A DNA stretch of 64,000 bases, from the NCBI RefSeq assembly GCF_011397635.1, contig NC_064762.1:21477479-21541478 (forward strand), written 5' to 3'. This DNA comes from Epinephelus fuscoguttatus. Taxonomy: Eukaryota; Chordata; Actinopteri; Perciformes; Serranidae. The notes beneath the pieces are model-generated. The model had not been told where the DNA came from. It saw only the letters and a list, made by a program, of their open reading frames with translations, and searched no databases. A program made the translations under genes and the position numbers. Positions 45,201 through 60,600 of the stretch are shown here, one piece after another (position 1 is the stretch's first letter; each line of letters begins with the position of its first letter).

Positions 45201-48200
45201 TCAGTGACCTTGTTTATAAAGAAATCATTAAAATAATTGGCTATTTATGAAGCAATCTGTTTGAAAAAATAACGTGAACTGAGGCTTTTCTGTGCAGCTC
45301 TCTGATGTATAAAACCCTTTTATTACCTGAAGATATGGCTGCAGTACGTATTCATCACTGACGGCGTTTCCACTTTCCACTGCACTCAAAAGTATGTGCC
45401 TCCTGCATGTAGCAATCTTTCAAGAGGAAATGTACATGACATATGAAGGACATTCTGATTTTAAAGATACTGCTCAATCAACTTTTCTTATTCAATGGAG
45501 TTTTTTTTATCAATAAGACTTGGATTGTACTGCACAAGTTGTGTTTTACGATTATTATACATGGTTGCCTATGACTTCAATTTATTAACAATATCTGGAG
45601 TTTTTGGATTCTTTGTTCACTGTGGAGGCATGCGAGGAAAAACAAAGTTTCCTTCATGAATTCAACGTACCCCAGGGCGAGTAACAGTTATACAAATGAT
45701 CACATAACGCTTCATAAAGACAGCACTGTCAGCTTTGTCAGAGCTGTGCTTACTTCTCCCCATTGTGTTCTTGTGTCCTTCAACAAACCATCAGTTGTGT
45801 TGTTAGTTTCCTTGGTGACTGAAATCTAGCTTGCTTTGCTGCTGCTCTCATCGGTTTGACAAACAGCTCGAGGAAGGGTCTTAAATTGTGCATAAAAGAG
45901 GAGATACATGCACACAGCACTGTAGAGCTGCGGGGGGAAGGAAGTCAATGAATTGTGATCTACAGAAGACACCTGTTCTTTTCTTGCTTCCTATAATCAA
46001 CATTGGTTTCTCTTAGCAAATACAGCGGTCGCTCTCTAATGATAATCAAGTGTATATTGCTGTAACCATGACAACAAAGATCTTGTAGCCTGAAGATGTA
46101 ACACTTTTAACCAACAAAACTAACCAAGTCGTTCTTGTGCCTAAATCTAGCCCATCTTTAAACAGTGTGTTTTTTTTCTTAACAGAGATTTGAATTTAGT
46201 CCTGTTCATGGTGGCGCCAGATTAGAAAACACCAATGAGAGTACAACGTATGTTTTCATGATCTATGTCAGTCTGGTCTAGAACTGGTCTACAATACCAC
46301 CAAGGATTTATATGTCAACGAGCTCCACTCTCACAAAGGGAACACCATGGAGACAGGCCTACAACCACTCATGAGTTGAGTTTCAATACTGCTTCTCTGG
46401 AATTACATGAAACCTGTTTCCAACACTACACTCAAAGTATTTACATGGAAACAAGTACCCTACCACAAAAGAACTATAGAGAAAATGCTTCATAACACCG
46501 TACTTGCCTCTTAAAAGTGGATGGAGTGTCTGCTGTCCGCCATCCATTCCCGACTTACTGTCTTCTGTCGGAGCAGGACTTTCCCTGAGTCTTCTAGAGA
46601 CTCCTGCTGGCAGTTTAACCCTCAGTCGAGGCTCAGGTGCCGATCAGCAGAATGTCCAATCATCCTCTGCTAATTCGGACTCGGTGTGAGGAATCAAGTC
46701 TCTTTAATGCTTGCAGCATGGAGAGAAGACCCAAGTGTTCTCTGCCAACCTTCAGAATTGTACAGACTTTTATACCAAACTGAAGCTCTGACCCAGTTTG
46801 CGCCCACCAGATTCCTCAATAATTCCCATAGCTAATTGTTGCCTCTTATGGTAATGGGGGTAAAAAACAGTCATCAGGTACCTGTGGGTGTTTTCCAGGT
46901 GCAGACTGGCCATCGGGAAGTTCTGGAATTTCTTGTTGGGCTGGTCTTGAGAAGCTATACTTCAATTTTACACTGACCTATGACATCACGTTGCTGAGTC
47001 AGGTTTAGAGCTGCAAATAGTTTAATAACTGATTAACAGTTTCAGTCCTTTCTCCAAATCAAAGATTTGATACTTGAGGGTTCCAGCTTCTTGACCATGA
47101 TATTTCTGCTGGTTTTTGTTGTCTGACATTACAACGAACTGAGCGTCTTTTGGTTTTTAGACTCTTGATTGGATAAAAGAAGATATTTGATTACAACAAC
47201 ATGGACTCTAGGACTCTGTGATGTTTCACCTATACTGTAGAGACATCTGCATGAACAACAGGATTGAAAAGAACAAACTCAATCGCCTCATGGCTGCTAA
47301 TTTACAGCTAGTTCGAGAGTGTAAATGACACTATGGTATTTAGTGTATGTTGTGAAAGTGTTTGAACATCATTAATAAATAAATAAAAGACCTTACTAAA
47401 AGATACATTTTTTGCACATCTCTCAGAAACATCCCGAGCAAGCACATGAGACGAATGTTACAGAGCTGTTAGAGGCATGGACCGCGGAACGCATCTGAAC
47501 AAGGGGGGGCCATAATTTCAAGTCACGTGGAGGGGGTGGGGGGGCATATGCATTGAAACAGACAATATTACTGATGTATATAATAACGATGCGGCGCACT
47601 TTTTTTTATTCTGACGCCACACAGTCACATCTACATTACACGCATGAACACGAACACATGCTTGCTCAGATTAACCCCTCTGATCCCACTCTAACATTCA
47701 CACACAACAGGCCAAGCCTATTTACCCTGCATTCACACCAAAAGCATCATGAGCGCCAGCGGTCGCTCAGGTTGCCGGCATCGCGCTGCCTGGCAGTATC
47801 TCCAGCAGGCGCTTGCAGCGGCCAAAGGGGCGGAGCCGACTGCTGCAGATGTGTCCATCAAGGCTGACATGGCTGTGCACTTTACAAGGATGAACAAATA
47901 TACTATCATTTATGTCTTCACTTTGTATTATCCATGACTTTCATTGCACAATTAAAATAACGCTAATAAACACAGTCAATATAGCCTTTATGAGTCCTTT
48001 ATAATTGTGATTTTACTCACCTGTTGGCACGTAGGACCACTGAGAAATGTAATTGGTGGTAAATAAGCGGGAGCTCATTAATTGCACTTTCGGAAGCCTC
48101 CTTTGTACTGCATCGGCATATTTGCTGAGGAAACACAGGGCCCGGAGCCGTTGGGCCATCTGGGTCCACAGAGTCCTGCAAACCCGGCAACTCCACAGTG

Positions 48201-51200
48201 AATTTCACCGGCTCGTACAGCTCCGGGAGAACCCAGACCTCCATACCCGAATCCTGGTTTGCAATTGGCTGCTGCTTCGGCAGTGGCACTGCTCATTTGC
48301 ATAAAGTTCAGCTTCTCTCAACTTCTACTTGACGCTCTGGTCGCTGACATCGTGCTGCTCGCTGCAGCTGACGCCCCTGACGCCCTTCGTAGCAAGTGTA
48401 CATTGAAAATGAATGGCTGCCGGCCGCTTATGACGCTCATGACGCTTTTGATGTGAATGCACAGTAATATCAAATCAGAATGCAGCAGTCAGTAGGGGTT
48501 TTTTATGGGCAGCAGTTGGTGAGAGTGAGTGAAGGTGTGTGGTGACTTGGCTCGTAAAAACACAGATAGGCTACAACTTAGGCTTTTATTCATATAAAAT
48601 AGTTTGTCAGAGTAGAGACCTGCGCGGGACTGTTTTCTTCATCCCACTCCTGGCCGCTCCCGCTGAATTTCTGACCATTACCGCCCGCTCCCGCAACATG
48701 TATGTCCACTCCCGTCCGCTCCTGCAAAACTCTAAGAATTTATGCCCGCACAGTAATAGAGATGCATTGATTTTGTGTCTTCCCCCGTCCCGCAGGAGAA
48801 AACACGTCATTTTATAGGCTATTAATAAAGAGATTCATGGGGTTGTTTGTTTCATTTCCCTGGCTTGCATGTCTTTTGGGGTCAGGAATAGCGCTCCTAT
48901 TTCGTTGTTTTCATTTAGTTTTTAATGAAATAAAGGCTATTTCATATTCTATTCTCCTCCTCTGTATTTATTTATTTTTCTACATTTATATAATCATGCA
49001 GTGTTTGAGGTTAAGGCAAGCCCGACACCAGGATGACGTTACTGAGGGGGCGGTTAAAAATTACGAGGGGGCAAATCTTTATTATGCAACATAGGTTCAC
49101 ACAGTGAGTTATAAAGAGCGCGTAGACGTAATAGTCGCGTGTAATGAGAGCTCGTTGCCGGTGAAACACAATAAACTGCACGTCTTCTTTCATGTTTGTC
49201 TCGTGACAGATGGAGCTGACAGACAACCGGCAAATTGGTATGAAAGCTGGTTCAGGGCATATTCGTCCATTTATGAATAAATATGGAGTGGAAACACTCA
49301 TGCATGTGCACCAAGTTCCTGTGTTGACATCCTGTCGCTAGGCTACATCTTCTTCTTCTTCTTCTTTTTCTTCTACTGTTTAATGGCGGTTGGCAAACAG
49401 CGAATTGGCTCATTACTGCCACCAACTGGTGGAGTGTGGATCAAAATGACTATTACTATTTGCGTTGGGTCCCGCCGGGTCCCAGTGCAGCCCTCTAACA
49501 GTCAGAGTACAAAAGTTAACCGGGCCATGGCCCCCCTGACCCCCCCGGTTCCGCAGTCTATGGTTAGTGGGACAAAATACTTTCTCCAACTCATGATTCA
49601 AGATTCATGAATTGACAAAGCCTCAAAATGTCAGCGTGACTTAACGTATCAAGAGCCTCTGGTGTTTTTTTAAAAGTGTCATTACAGTGTCATCTCCAAA
49701 GAGATCCCAGTCATCGCAGGTCTGCTCAGCAGGAACCTTCTATCATTTCAAAGGATTCAGATTAGTTTTGTGCTGTCGATCACTCTGAACTTGTTTGTAT
49801 CTTGCTTTCACTCGACATTTCATTTTTGCATCCCTGCCTTAGGAGGTTAGCTTCACTTTGAGTGGAGATTTAGAAAGATTAAAATGAGCCACTTGTTTTG
49901 ACTTGGGACTCAAACCAGCAGTGTGTGTTTGTTTGTAATTACCTGAATAAAGTTCTGTGCAAAAAATAAATAAATAAATAAAAAGACATGTAACTAAATG
50001 TAGATATAAACTAAGCACAAAAACTAAGGACAGTTGTGTCTGGCAGATTATTTCTTTGTTGTAACGATGCTTCTTGGCAACCCACATACTCAGCTCTGCT
50101 GCTCATCCCACAAATGTATGTTCCTTACAAATGTGACACCATTTAAAAGGGAAATAAACAGGCTTTCCAATGGTGTAAGATGTATTGCCAAGAAGCATTT
50201 TTTTTTTGTCTTTTTGTGCTTAGTTTGTATCGTTTCACTAATACAAGTCCTCTGTCTTCTTACAGCACCTCAGACACTTGGCTCATAGACGACGCTCTGC
50301 CCCGTCACTGGTCTTTGGGAAGGCGTTGGGGATGCCGTGGTCTCCTATCAGGTGTGTACGTCATTGTTTTAAACTTTTTTCCATCCACTGAATATTTGCC
50401 GAACATATATGCATACATACATACATACATACATACATACATGCTGTGCACTCCTAACAGCAGCAAGTACAATCACAGTCTTACCAGGTAATGTGGTGTA
50501 ACTGGCACCTTCCTCTGACTTTTGGTGGGATTAGTTTATTGATTGAAATTATGGAGACAATTTTATAGTTGTATTCAAATTGAACCAATCAACCAAATTT
50601 TCAGTTCAACCCAGACACCAGAAAATGGAACTGGAGCCCATAAAGCTGATGGAAACACTGCAATGACTCGCTTAAAACAACCGGTCTTGTTCGTTGGTCT
50701 TGAACAGTGGGCTGTTAAAAACACAGTACTTTAAAAATCACAGAATATTCTGGAGTGATATATGATGTTGGTAAAACAAAGATGGCTGGAGACAATTGAA
50801 CCCTTTATAATTGCTGGTTATGGAACCTCAATACTTTCTGAATACCCCCAGTGCTCTGATTACCACTGGCACCACTGTTGCCTTTCTAGCTCCTCTTTCA
50901 GCCCTTGGTATTTCCGAGCTTCTCCTGTTCCTTCCACCTGATGTTACTGTCTCTCGGGATCGCTACATCTATCGCCACTGCCTTCTTCTGCTGTTTGTCG
51001 GTTGGTTAGCCATTACTACTTTGTCAGGCTGGATCTGGAAGTCCCACAGGATCTCAGCTTGGTCATTCTCCACCACCTTAGGAGGTGTCTTCCATTCTGA
51101 CCTTGTCACTTCCAGTCCGTACTGAGTGCAGATATGGTTCTATTGATCTTCTGCTAAGTGCCTGTCCTTGTGCTGCCATGATGCTTCCGTGCTGTCTTTT

Positions 51201-54200
51201 AGTCCAACCTTAACCAGCCACTATGCACTATGTGTGTGTATGTATGTGTTTCTGTGTGTGTATCTGCTACATAAAATTCTATATAAAATGATAACAATTC
51301 ACTTGTATTTTTTTATTTTCTTGTGAATACTGGATAGTTTAATCTCTTCAGGCTTATTCAAAAATACTAATGTAAGCAGGAAGCACCTGAAGTGCTCATA
51401 AAAATCACCAGTAAAAGGTGGTCCACTTAACAACTGCACAACTATACGAAAACATCTGTTTACAAATTCTCACACAACTTGAGCAACTTGTACTATTTAA
51501 AACACTTCAGAATTAACCGTCTCACATATGGACGAGTTCTGCTCAGTGGAATACACAAGCAGAATTCACTTCTTGTACATGGCAGACAAGTTTTAAATAG
51601 TAAGGTTTTAGCAAAACTGGCCTGCGTTTGGGAAGCACTGAGCAAACAACTGGATAAAGGAGACTTAGATTATACTGCACGAGTTGTGTGAGATTTTTTT
51701 TAACAGATGTTTAAACATAGTTTTTGCTGTTGTTAAACGCAGACCACCTTTTACTCTACTTACTTTATTCCTTTAAAGGATCCATATTGTGAAAAGTCAG
51801 ATTTCCATGTCTTTTTAAGAAAATAAAGCAGGTAGTTGCTGCACACAGTTTGTATTTAGAAACTGTGCCTTTAAATGACACATCAGGATCATTTGTGTGA
51901 ATTTGTGATGTCACAAGCAGGCACACAGACATTGTAAATGGGTCCTTTTGTATGGTGGAACATTTTGCAGTGTCTGAATGACATCAGCTGACAGGAAATA
52001 AACATGGACACAGGCTGTTGCCTAACAATGTAACTCAAGTGAAATGGCCTCGGAAGGTAGAAAAATTAGCTTTCAGGCAGAGGGTGATTACAGGTATACT
52101 CAGGCAGACAATATAAGAAAAATAATGTGGTTTTTCAACCTGGTCTCACTCCTAGGTCGTTGAAATCCAGCGCTTAGTCAGGCCCAGAGGGGCACTCCAG
52201 GAGAGGTCAGGGAAACGCTGTTCTAATAGAAACCCAAGTATGAACTTGAATATGAGTATAACATGGGCCCTTTAAATACCTTTAACCTTCACAAAACTAA
52301 ATGTTAACACTAATGAATTGAGCACTTGATAATATTTTTTTTAAAAATATTTAAAAGTATAAAAAAGGTTTTCACATTCTAGTAACAAAAGAAAAGTTTC
52401 ATGTGACTCAAATCCAGTTTCATCGTCTCCTTCCGGCAGCTTCCGGCCTGCAGATGGCAGCACCCAGGAATACACAGTCAAATCACCTCCGCTGTTGTCA
52501 CAGAGGAACACTTTGACATACCATATAAAGAAACTTATTTTCCCCTCCCCGTCACGCTCCTACCACGTGTTGAACTGAAACACGGTCATGATGTCACCTA
52601 AGTTGCCCTGCAGGCCACACGGCCCACCCGGTTCAGGCCACAAACACAGATGTCCCTGTGGGGGATTTACAGAGAGGAGTTTTGAAACAGCAACGTGCAC
52701 ATTGCTCAAACTCCTTAAACCTCACTCACAACCACTCTGAGGACTGATATAGATCTGTCTTCTATTTCAAATCATTATCTCCAGAAAACCTGATCAGTAG
52801 GTTACTGTGTTCAGTCCTCAACCATGAGAACGTTTTCAGATCCCCACGGACTGTAATTAGCCATTAGATTGTCATTTGTGGAATTTTCAGAAGCCCAAAG
52901 GCGTGAAAGTTTCCAGTATTACACAAGACCAAAGCTGTCAAAATAACAACAAACTGAAAACTGAAATATAAATATATATATGTGTGTATGCGTTTAGCCC
53001 CGTGGAAAGTCCTGACCTGTCCTGCAATTTTTACAGCATCATATTATGAGGTTCTTTGTACAAAAGGGTATTGAGGCAATTGTACTTAATTGATAAAAAA
53101 AAATAGTGATAAAAATAAAAATTAAGAAAACTGGGAGAGGGGTTAAGATTAGAGATTACAATCTTTTAAAAAATCAGATTAAAAAAATGATATTTTCTGC
53201 TATTAAAGAGGTAAATATAAGTTATTTCATACATTTTGGGGGATTTTTTTCCCACAAATTTATGACTTCATAATGTCAAAGAATATCTGAGTTTTAATCC
53301 TGACATTTACAATTTCTTTATCTACAATGTCCCTAATTTATTGTCCTGTTTTTGTTATATTGTACAGAAAGTAAAATATAAACTTCATACAAACTGCTGG
53401 GCAGTGAAAAGGTATAGTGTTTTTATTTTAACACATCAGTCAGAGAGTAACTAAGGGTCAAACTCATGCCAGAGGTATTCAAAATACCAGGGGCAGAGCC
53501 AGACATCATAAACAATGGGGGAGTCTGGGGGCTTCTGGGGGCGTACTCCCCCAGGTAGACTTCGATCGATCATTGAACCTCAGTCCAGTTTTATGAAGGT
53601 ACACAAAACACAAATGACTCAGTCTTTAGTTTCACTCAGTGGGGTTTATTTAGACCAATAGTATTTTGTGCACCACAAAGGCAACACCGCCTCTGGGAGA
53701 ATGCTTGTGTGCTCTTGAGTTATGAAGCCATGATGGTTTTCTGTCCCAAGCTTACAATGCTCTTGTCTTAAGGCTGTTGATCACGTACTGTATGTCTAAA
53801 AACCGTTCATATGTTTTGTTCTACATTTGTGAAATAAAGTTTACTCTTATTGAAAACCCTGAAATGAAACCTGCATTTAATATAGGACAGTGGCTACCAC
53901 TGAGAACACTGAGGTCACGTCCCCTGTGTATCTGGGGTTTTTGCAGCCCGGGGAAGTTAAGTTACAATTAAACCACTTGGTTTTAATGGCTGATTTCAGT
54001 GTTTACAGTCATTATATGAAAACAAATGAGTAATTGTAGGACGACAAATACATAAAAAGTAAAATGTTAAACATTTCCCCATCAGAATTTAATGCCAAGC
54101 TGTGTTAAGAAACAGAACTTAGATCTACATCTTTAATGTAACAACTGCATTAAAGTCCAAATGATTAAACATATTATGTGTGCTATCTGTTGTTGATGTT

Positions 54201-54612
54201 GAAGTGCGTAGGGGACTTGGACTAGTAACATCAGTATTTCTAAAATCCAGGCTCCAAGCCCTGATTTCAGATTTTAAATGACTAAGCACGATAATCGTAA
54301 GACCAGTACCAGTACTTGCTTTTCGGCTCTTGCCAACAGTCAAACTTTTTTTGGTTGAACCCTTTCAGCTCTGTAATGTCATAACACACCTACAGCGAGT
54401 CTGTTATGAGTCTGGACAAGTCAGATTCTTTGTGTATGCTCTTTATCACCTCCTCTTCTATGTCTGACGTTAATCTCTTTAACCTTTCATAGCTGTTATT
54501 GCAGTAGCCGCATAAAGACCACCAGAGCATCCAGTGGGCGAGTCTATCAAAGCAAATAAGAGAAATGTCAGGCACATCCCACTCTTAACACTTCCACCCA
54601 TTCAGACACACA

Positions 54613-54643
<31 letters not shown>

Positions 54644-57600
54644 CACACACACTGTGCATTTCCTTGAGGCGGGGGACTTTGTGGGTGGAAGTTTCACTCT
54701 AGTGGGACTGCCACTGACGTATACAGTACCTCAACATAGAAAAATACACGGTGAGGATAATTGGCCATATGTATTTGGTTTGATATTTTATTTCATTTAT
54801 ATTTTCTGAAATTTGTCTTGCATCCCGAGATGTACACTGTTTCAGAGAAATACAAAACACAACATTCAACCAAACAACACAAATACTATAAATATATATA
54901 TTACATCGGACATTATGAATAAGTGGAGGCAGTGCAATCAGTTTAATCACTCCCTTTTACAGTCAATACTTAGTCTACACAGGACAGCAAGTCCTCTAAC
55001 CCATACAACCACACAGTGTGTCGGATATTACAGTTTGAAACACAAGGATTACATTGTGAAATGGTCATTTGGTTGGGTTGAGGCAACAAAAGTAGCGTAC
55101 TTAGGTTGAGAAAAGGACATGGTTTGGGTTACAAGTCAGTACATATGTCAACATCTGATGTCACGAATGTGACCTAAAATAACTCAACGCTGACCTTTGT
55201 TTCATACGAGACTGGAGCATCAATTTCCTGTGTTTGTTTGACCCATCCATCCACCCCTACCTCCTGATTACATGGACTTGATCACTCTTTATACTTTGTC
55301 ACCTGACTTCCTCCTTTGCTCCCGTCATAGCTATTCTGGCCATTAGCAGTTACTGCATAACAATAACCATAAATATGGGTCGTAATAAACTTCTTGTACA
55401 AACGGGGAGGACAGATGCACTCAGGAAAATGAGGCCTTATTACAACCCAAAGTCTGATTTAACAGTTTGATAGACTGTGAAATATATTTATATATATTTA
55501 ATATAGTTTTTCCAACAATAACTACTATGTAATAATCTGAATATTTATATCAAGGAAGGATGTAGTGACCAAACAAACCAAACAACATCTCTTTAAGACG
55601 AGGATTAAAAACAGTCTTAATTACTATTATACATTATAGAAATTAGAATATGGCAGTTAGTAAGCAAAGCTAACGGTATCCATCTCCTGGCTGTAACCGT
55701 ATTTAACTGATATGGGAGAGTGGTATTAAAGTTTTTACCGAAGCTACTCACAGCCGTATCCAACTAACAGCCATATTTTAATTAGTTAGCTTTTATAGAC
55801 AGCGCAAGGCTAGCTGCTAAGCTAAGCTAACAGTAGCTAATTAATTAGAACATGGCTGTGAGTTAGATTTAAGAAGTAGCTCAACATTTTGTTTGAATTC
55901 TTGCAGACAGTTAGATGAGAAGATTGATACCACTCTCCTACATTCTTAGCTTAGCTTAGCTTAGCAGCTAGCCTCTGTCTGTAACAAAAAGTGTAATTTT
56001 AAAAAAGATTTATTTATTTTTAATGTGTGGCTTTATGTGGAATTATATGCCAGACACATGGACACCTAACCCTAACCATTGTCATTTTTACACTTTAGTT
56101 TTTGTTATCTTTGGACAAATTAAGGCTAGCTGTTAAGATAAGCTAACGATAACCATATACTGGATGTAACTCATATTTAATTGATAGATATGAGAGTGGT
56201 ATTGAACTATTTAGCTAAGCTAACAGTACCAATCTCCTGACTATTGAATGTAACAGTTACAGATAAGAGAGGAGTATCAACAGCCATATCTAACTAACAG
56301 ACACATTGCAATTAATTAGCTTCTGTTATCTAAGCCTAGCAGTTAGCCTTGCTTTGTTTGTAACAAAAAAGTGTCATTCAAAAAAATATTTTTATTTTTT
56401 TTATTTTTTAGTTCTGGCTTTATGTGGAATTATGTGGCAGACACATGGATACCTAACCCTGATCCTTGTCAGTTTTACACTTTAGTTTTTGTTCCCTTTG
56501 GACAGATTAAGGCTAGCTGAGAGCTAAGCTAACGGTAACCATCTCCTGGCTGTGACCTCATATTTAGATGGCAGATATGAGAGTGGTGTTGAAGTATTTA
56601 TACGAAAATGTTAAACTATTTCTTAAATAATAGTGGCTAATTTTTATATGGTGGTTGGTATTATTATTGCTTTAATAAGCTTTTAGAACTACTACTAATT
56701 TTAGATTTTGGTTGTTTTCTGTTGTTTGTGTTTATGCACAATGATAACCACCTGTTATGGCTTGTAGTTCTCCAGCTGTTTTATTTGCCGGTATTTTATG
56801 TGTCATCTTCAGTGGGCCAGAAGGTGACAGGGAAAGTACCTCTGCTGCAATAATTTGAATTTCTGCCCTGAACTCAGAGTCAGTGGGAAGAGCACTGACC
56901 AAAATTGGTTTCATAATCATTTAGAGCAAACAACTCTTACTTCTTTGGTACACCTTGTCTTGTGGGTTAATTTGATGCACATTCTTTAAACATGACTATA
57001 TCGCAGTGATATAACCAGTTATTTTTTACTGAGAGATTATTTTTATTGTTAGCAAATAATTTAGTTAGGCAGTGAACAGATGTGGAATATGTGAGAAGAG
57101 AAGTAATCCCCTCTAAAATTGAGAATTGAGGCCAAAGTTTGTTTTATAAATCTGTTTTTCAGTTGTGTGAAAGTTAGCCTTTATAAATACAGACATATGG
57201 AATGAAAGTTTGCATCCAAGAAGACTGAGTCTCGTTTCAGATGAACAAATATCACTGAGATAATAGTTGTGTATTCCTCTAAGATGCCTATAATGAAATC
57301 ATATCAGGTTATCCACATGATATTGATCTGTTAGGGTGGGTGATGCCTTCACACACAGATCTGACATTTTTCTCTATATTAAAACACCATGCTGTGCTCT
57401 CTGTGGTATTTAGGGAAAGATCACAGTGTTGGAGGCTATTGATTAGAGTCAGTGATATATTCATTTTACAAAACAAATGTTGTGTCTCTTTGAGTTAATC
57501 TTCAGCCATCGAATAACAACAGCAACAACTTCTGCCTTTTGGGCTGTTTGGTGGTTTCCAGTATTGCATCTGCAGGAGGTTGAAACAAACAGGAGGTGTC

Positions 57601-60600
57601 AGTTGCAGAGATGCAGACTTTAGGTTTGTTTTTACTGATTTGATCCAGTGGCATATAATGTTTTCACTATCAGAAAACTCTATTTACAACCAGCTAACTA
57701 CAAGTGATGATCATGGTCCAAGTCAAGTGGCTCCCAACCTTTTTACTCTTAAAACGCATAAACATCCCGTTGCTGTAGGTGTGCTTTGGTATGTATTTGC
57801 CTGTGAGCTGTGTTCCCTAAATTATTGAAACTGAATTTTTAAGAGGCCATAAAAGATATAACTCAGTATGATAATATAGATATGATAATATTTCTTCAGG
57901 GAGTGCAGTTAGTTATGGTGTGAGCTACATGCTAACTCCAACAGCTCAGTGATGTTGGACCACTGAAAGGGCTTAGCGAAAGGTCAATTATGTGTAACTT
58001 TATGCCTTAATAAAATGTAAACAGGTGAGTTATATAACCCCCCCCCCACACACACACACACATTTATCATGAGGGGTAACCAAGCGGCACCCTCCAGGGA
58101 TGATGAGTGAAGTCAATGCGTAAGTGCCAAAAACTGCATTTCATTGAATCATTGAATGGCCACTTGAGGCAGGCTGCAAAAGCGACCCTGGTACAAAAAA
58201 TGGTTTTGGTCTCTATAGCTAATTTCTCCTTTCATGACAACTGTACAGGGGGTGAATTTTTTTTTAATAACTTATCCGTTTAAATTTTATTAAGGCTTAA
58301 AGTTGTGAATAATTAAGGGCATGGTCACTTTGAGTGACAGGTGACAACATCACGGGTGGCTAACTAGCTGCTGGCTGTCTGCTAGGCATCATCTCAGCTA
58401 ATTTGCAAGTCATCGAACCTGACCTCTCAGCCGTGTTTGTGCTTTTTGGATATTTTGTTTCGTGAGGGAGCATCAGCGGGAGCAGCCAAAACCACAGGGC
58501 TAGCCAAAGTAGCGTAGCTTGTTAGCCTAGCTTGTTAGCCTTAGCTAACTTAGCAGCTTCAAGCGAGGTGGGCGTGTTTAAGCAACCAGGCTTCGTTTGG
58601 CCCGCCTCTTTGCCCATTTTTGGTTGGTCAGGAGTTGGGCGTAGTCAGGCATTGCCAAGATGGCGACCACCAGATCCTCCTACTTTGAGCTTCAAACCCG
58701 CTCCTCAGAAACCAATGGGTGACGTTGCGGTGACTACGTCCATATTTTTATACAGTCTGTGGGGGAAACATTAGCTATAGAGACCAAAACCATTTTTATA
58801 CCAGGCTGTATTTCTACTGTAACGCTGAACGTTTTAACGTGGGTGTCTATGGGGATTGACTGGCTTTTGCAGCCAGACTCTCGTGGCTATGAGGGGGACT
58901 GCGGTTTTTGGCACTTTTGTGTTGGCTTCATTTTTCAGCCCTGGAGGTTGCTGCCTGGTCAGGACCCCTCGGATTTATGTTGCCCCTAACCCTAGCTTTG
59001 AAACCACTGATCTAGACCAGTTAGTCTTTATCTGGGGTCTGAAACCCTTCAAACTGGTCTTGAAACAAAATGGTTTCAGGGTGTGATACATAGGGAAGGA
59101 CAGGGGAAAAACAACAATGTTCTACAACACAAATATGAGGTACTATTTCTAATCTTTGTGAAATATGAATCATCTTTTTGGGTGTTGAGCATTCATTCAG
59201 TGAGACAGTCTGTGTTTTCGGGTTGAGAACTTGCAAATTATAGACTCCTGACAAGTGATGAGGGGCTGAGAGATGACACTGCTTTTAAATGGTTATAAGG
59301 CAAAATGGATCTAAGTCTTTAATCTAGACAGCTCCATTGACTCTAATGTGAAAATGTGGCAGTCGTGATACGTTTGCTTTGAATTTAAATGGGTTAATCT
59401 TCTTCCATCTTTTGTAACATTGAAATTAAGAACAAAATGTCCAACATGACCACTTTATGGCTGGTACAAGGCAGTTTCATGAATACCAATTCAGTTCTTA
59501 AACATCTGCTTTCATAAGGCTCTCAGGCAAAACTTACGCAATGTGTTGCATATGTATTGCACATTTCAAAGAAGATCTCAAGAAGTAGTTGACATTCATA
59601 TTAATGTGAAAAACAGCTGTTGTGGTTAACTGTGAAACTACAGACGTCATTTTTCGCAGCTGGGACAGGCATAATTTTCAGTCTCAAAAGATGAAGCTCA
59701 GCTTGAATTTCTCTCTGATGTCAAAAGTTAGTTGAGAAGATCACCAATCTCATGTCTGTAGGATAAATATCAAGCTGCAGCCAAGAGAGGGTTAACGTTA
59801 CTTTAACGTAGTAGCAATGTTTTGTCCACAGGTAACAAAAACAAGTACAGAAACAACAAAGGTTAGGGTTATTGCTTGTCTGGCACATAACCCCTGTAAA
59901 ACTAGTTGTTTTCTGTTGTTTGTGTTTATGCACAATGATAACCACCTGTTATGGCTTGTAGTTCTCCAGGTGTTTTATTTGCTGGTATTTTATGTGTCAT
60001 CTTCAGTGGGCCAGAAGGTGACAGGGAAAGTACCTCTGCTGCAACAATTTGAATTTCTGCCCTGAACTCAGAGTCATTGGATGTGCTGAATGTGCATATT
60101 AAGGCAGTACAGGAGGAGGTGCACATTAATAATCCTCCAGGACTGTAACATGCTCATGTTTAACCCAAATAATGTGTCATGTGACTGCAGTTGGTTCAGA
60201 TCCAGGTCGGAACACCACAAACGAACCACACCAGAGTTTGTTTGTAACCAGACCGAGACCACCTCTTCAAGAAGGTCTCGGTCTGGTTGTTTTGGTGCAC
60301 ACCTGAGTGTGATTACTGTGTTCACACCTGCCCAAACAAACCACACTCAGGGGGCAAACCATCTTGAGTTTGAGAGAACTGAGCCAAACAGGGCAGGTGT
60401 GAAAGCACCCTTAGTTTGCATAACAAATGAAAATAGAAAGAAATAGCTAGCCTGTGTCTGTACAAACATAACAAAAAGTGCATCTAACGCTGCGTTCCAT
60501 TTACCTCTGAAGTGCGGGCTTTGAATGACATCACTCTCAAGTTGATCCCATCCAGTACAACAAGCTGGAAAATCAAAATGTTGTTAGTGTAGCCGAGTGT

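Noticed and set aside
54534..54809. 91-codon frame through the CA repeat
   Set aside because: Thr-His run comes from the CA microsatellite; no family.
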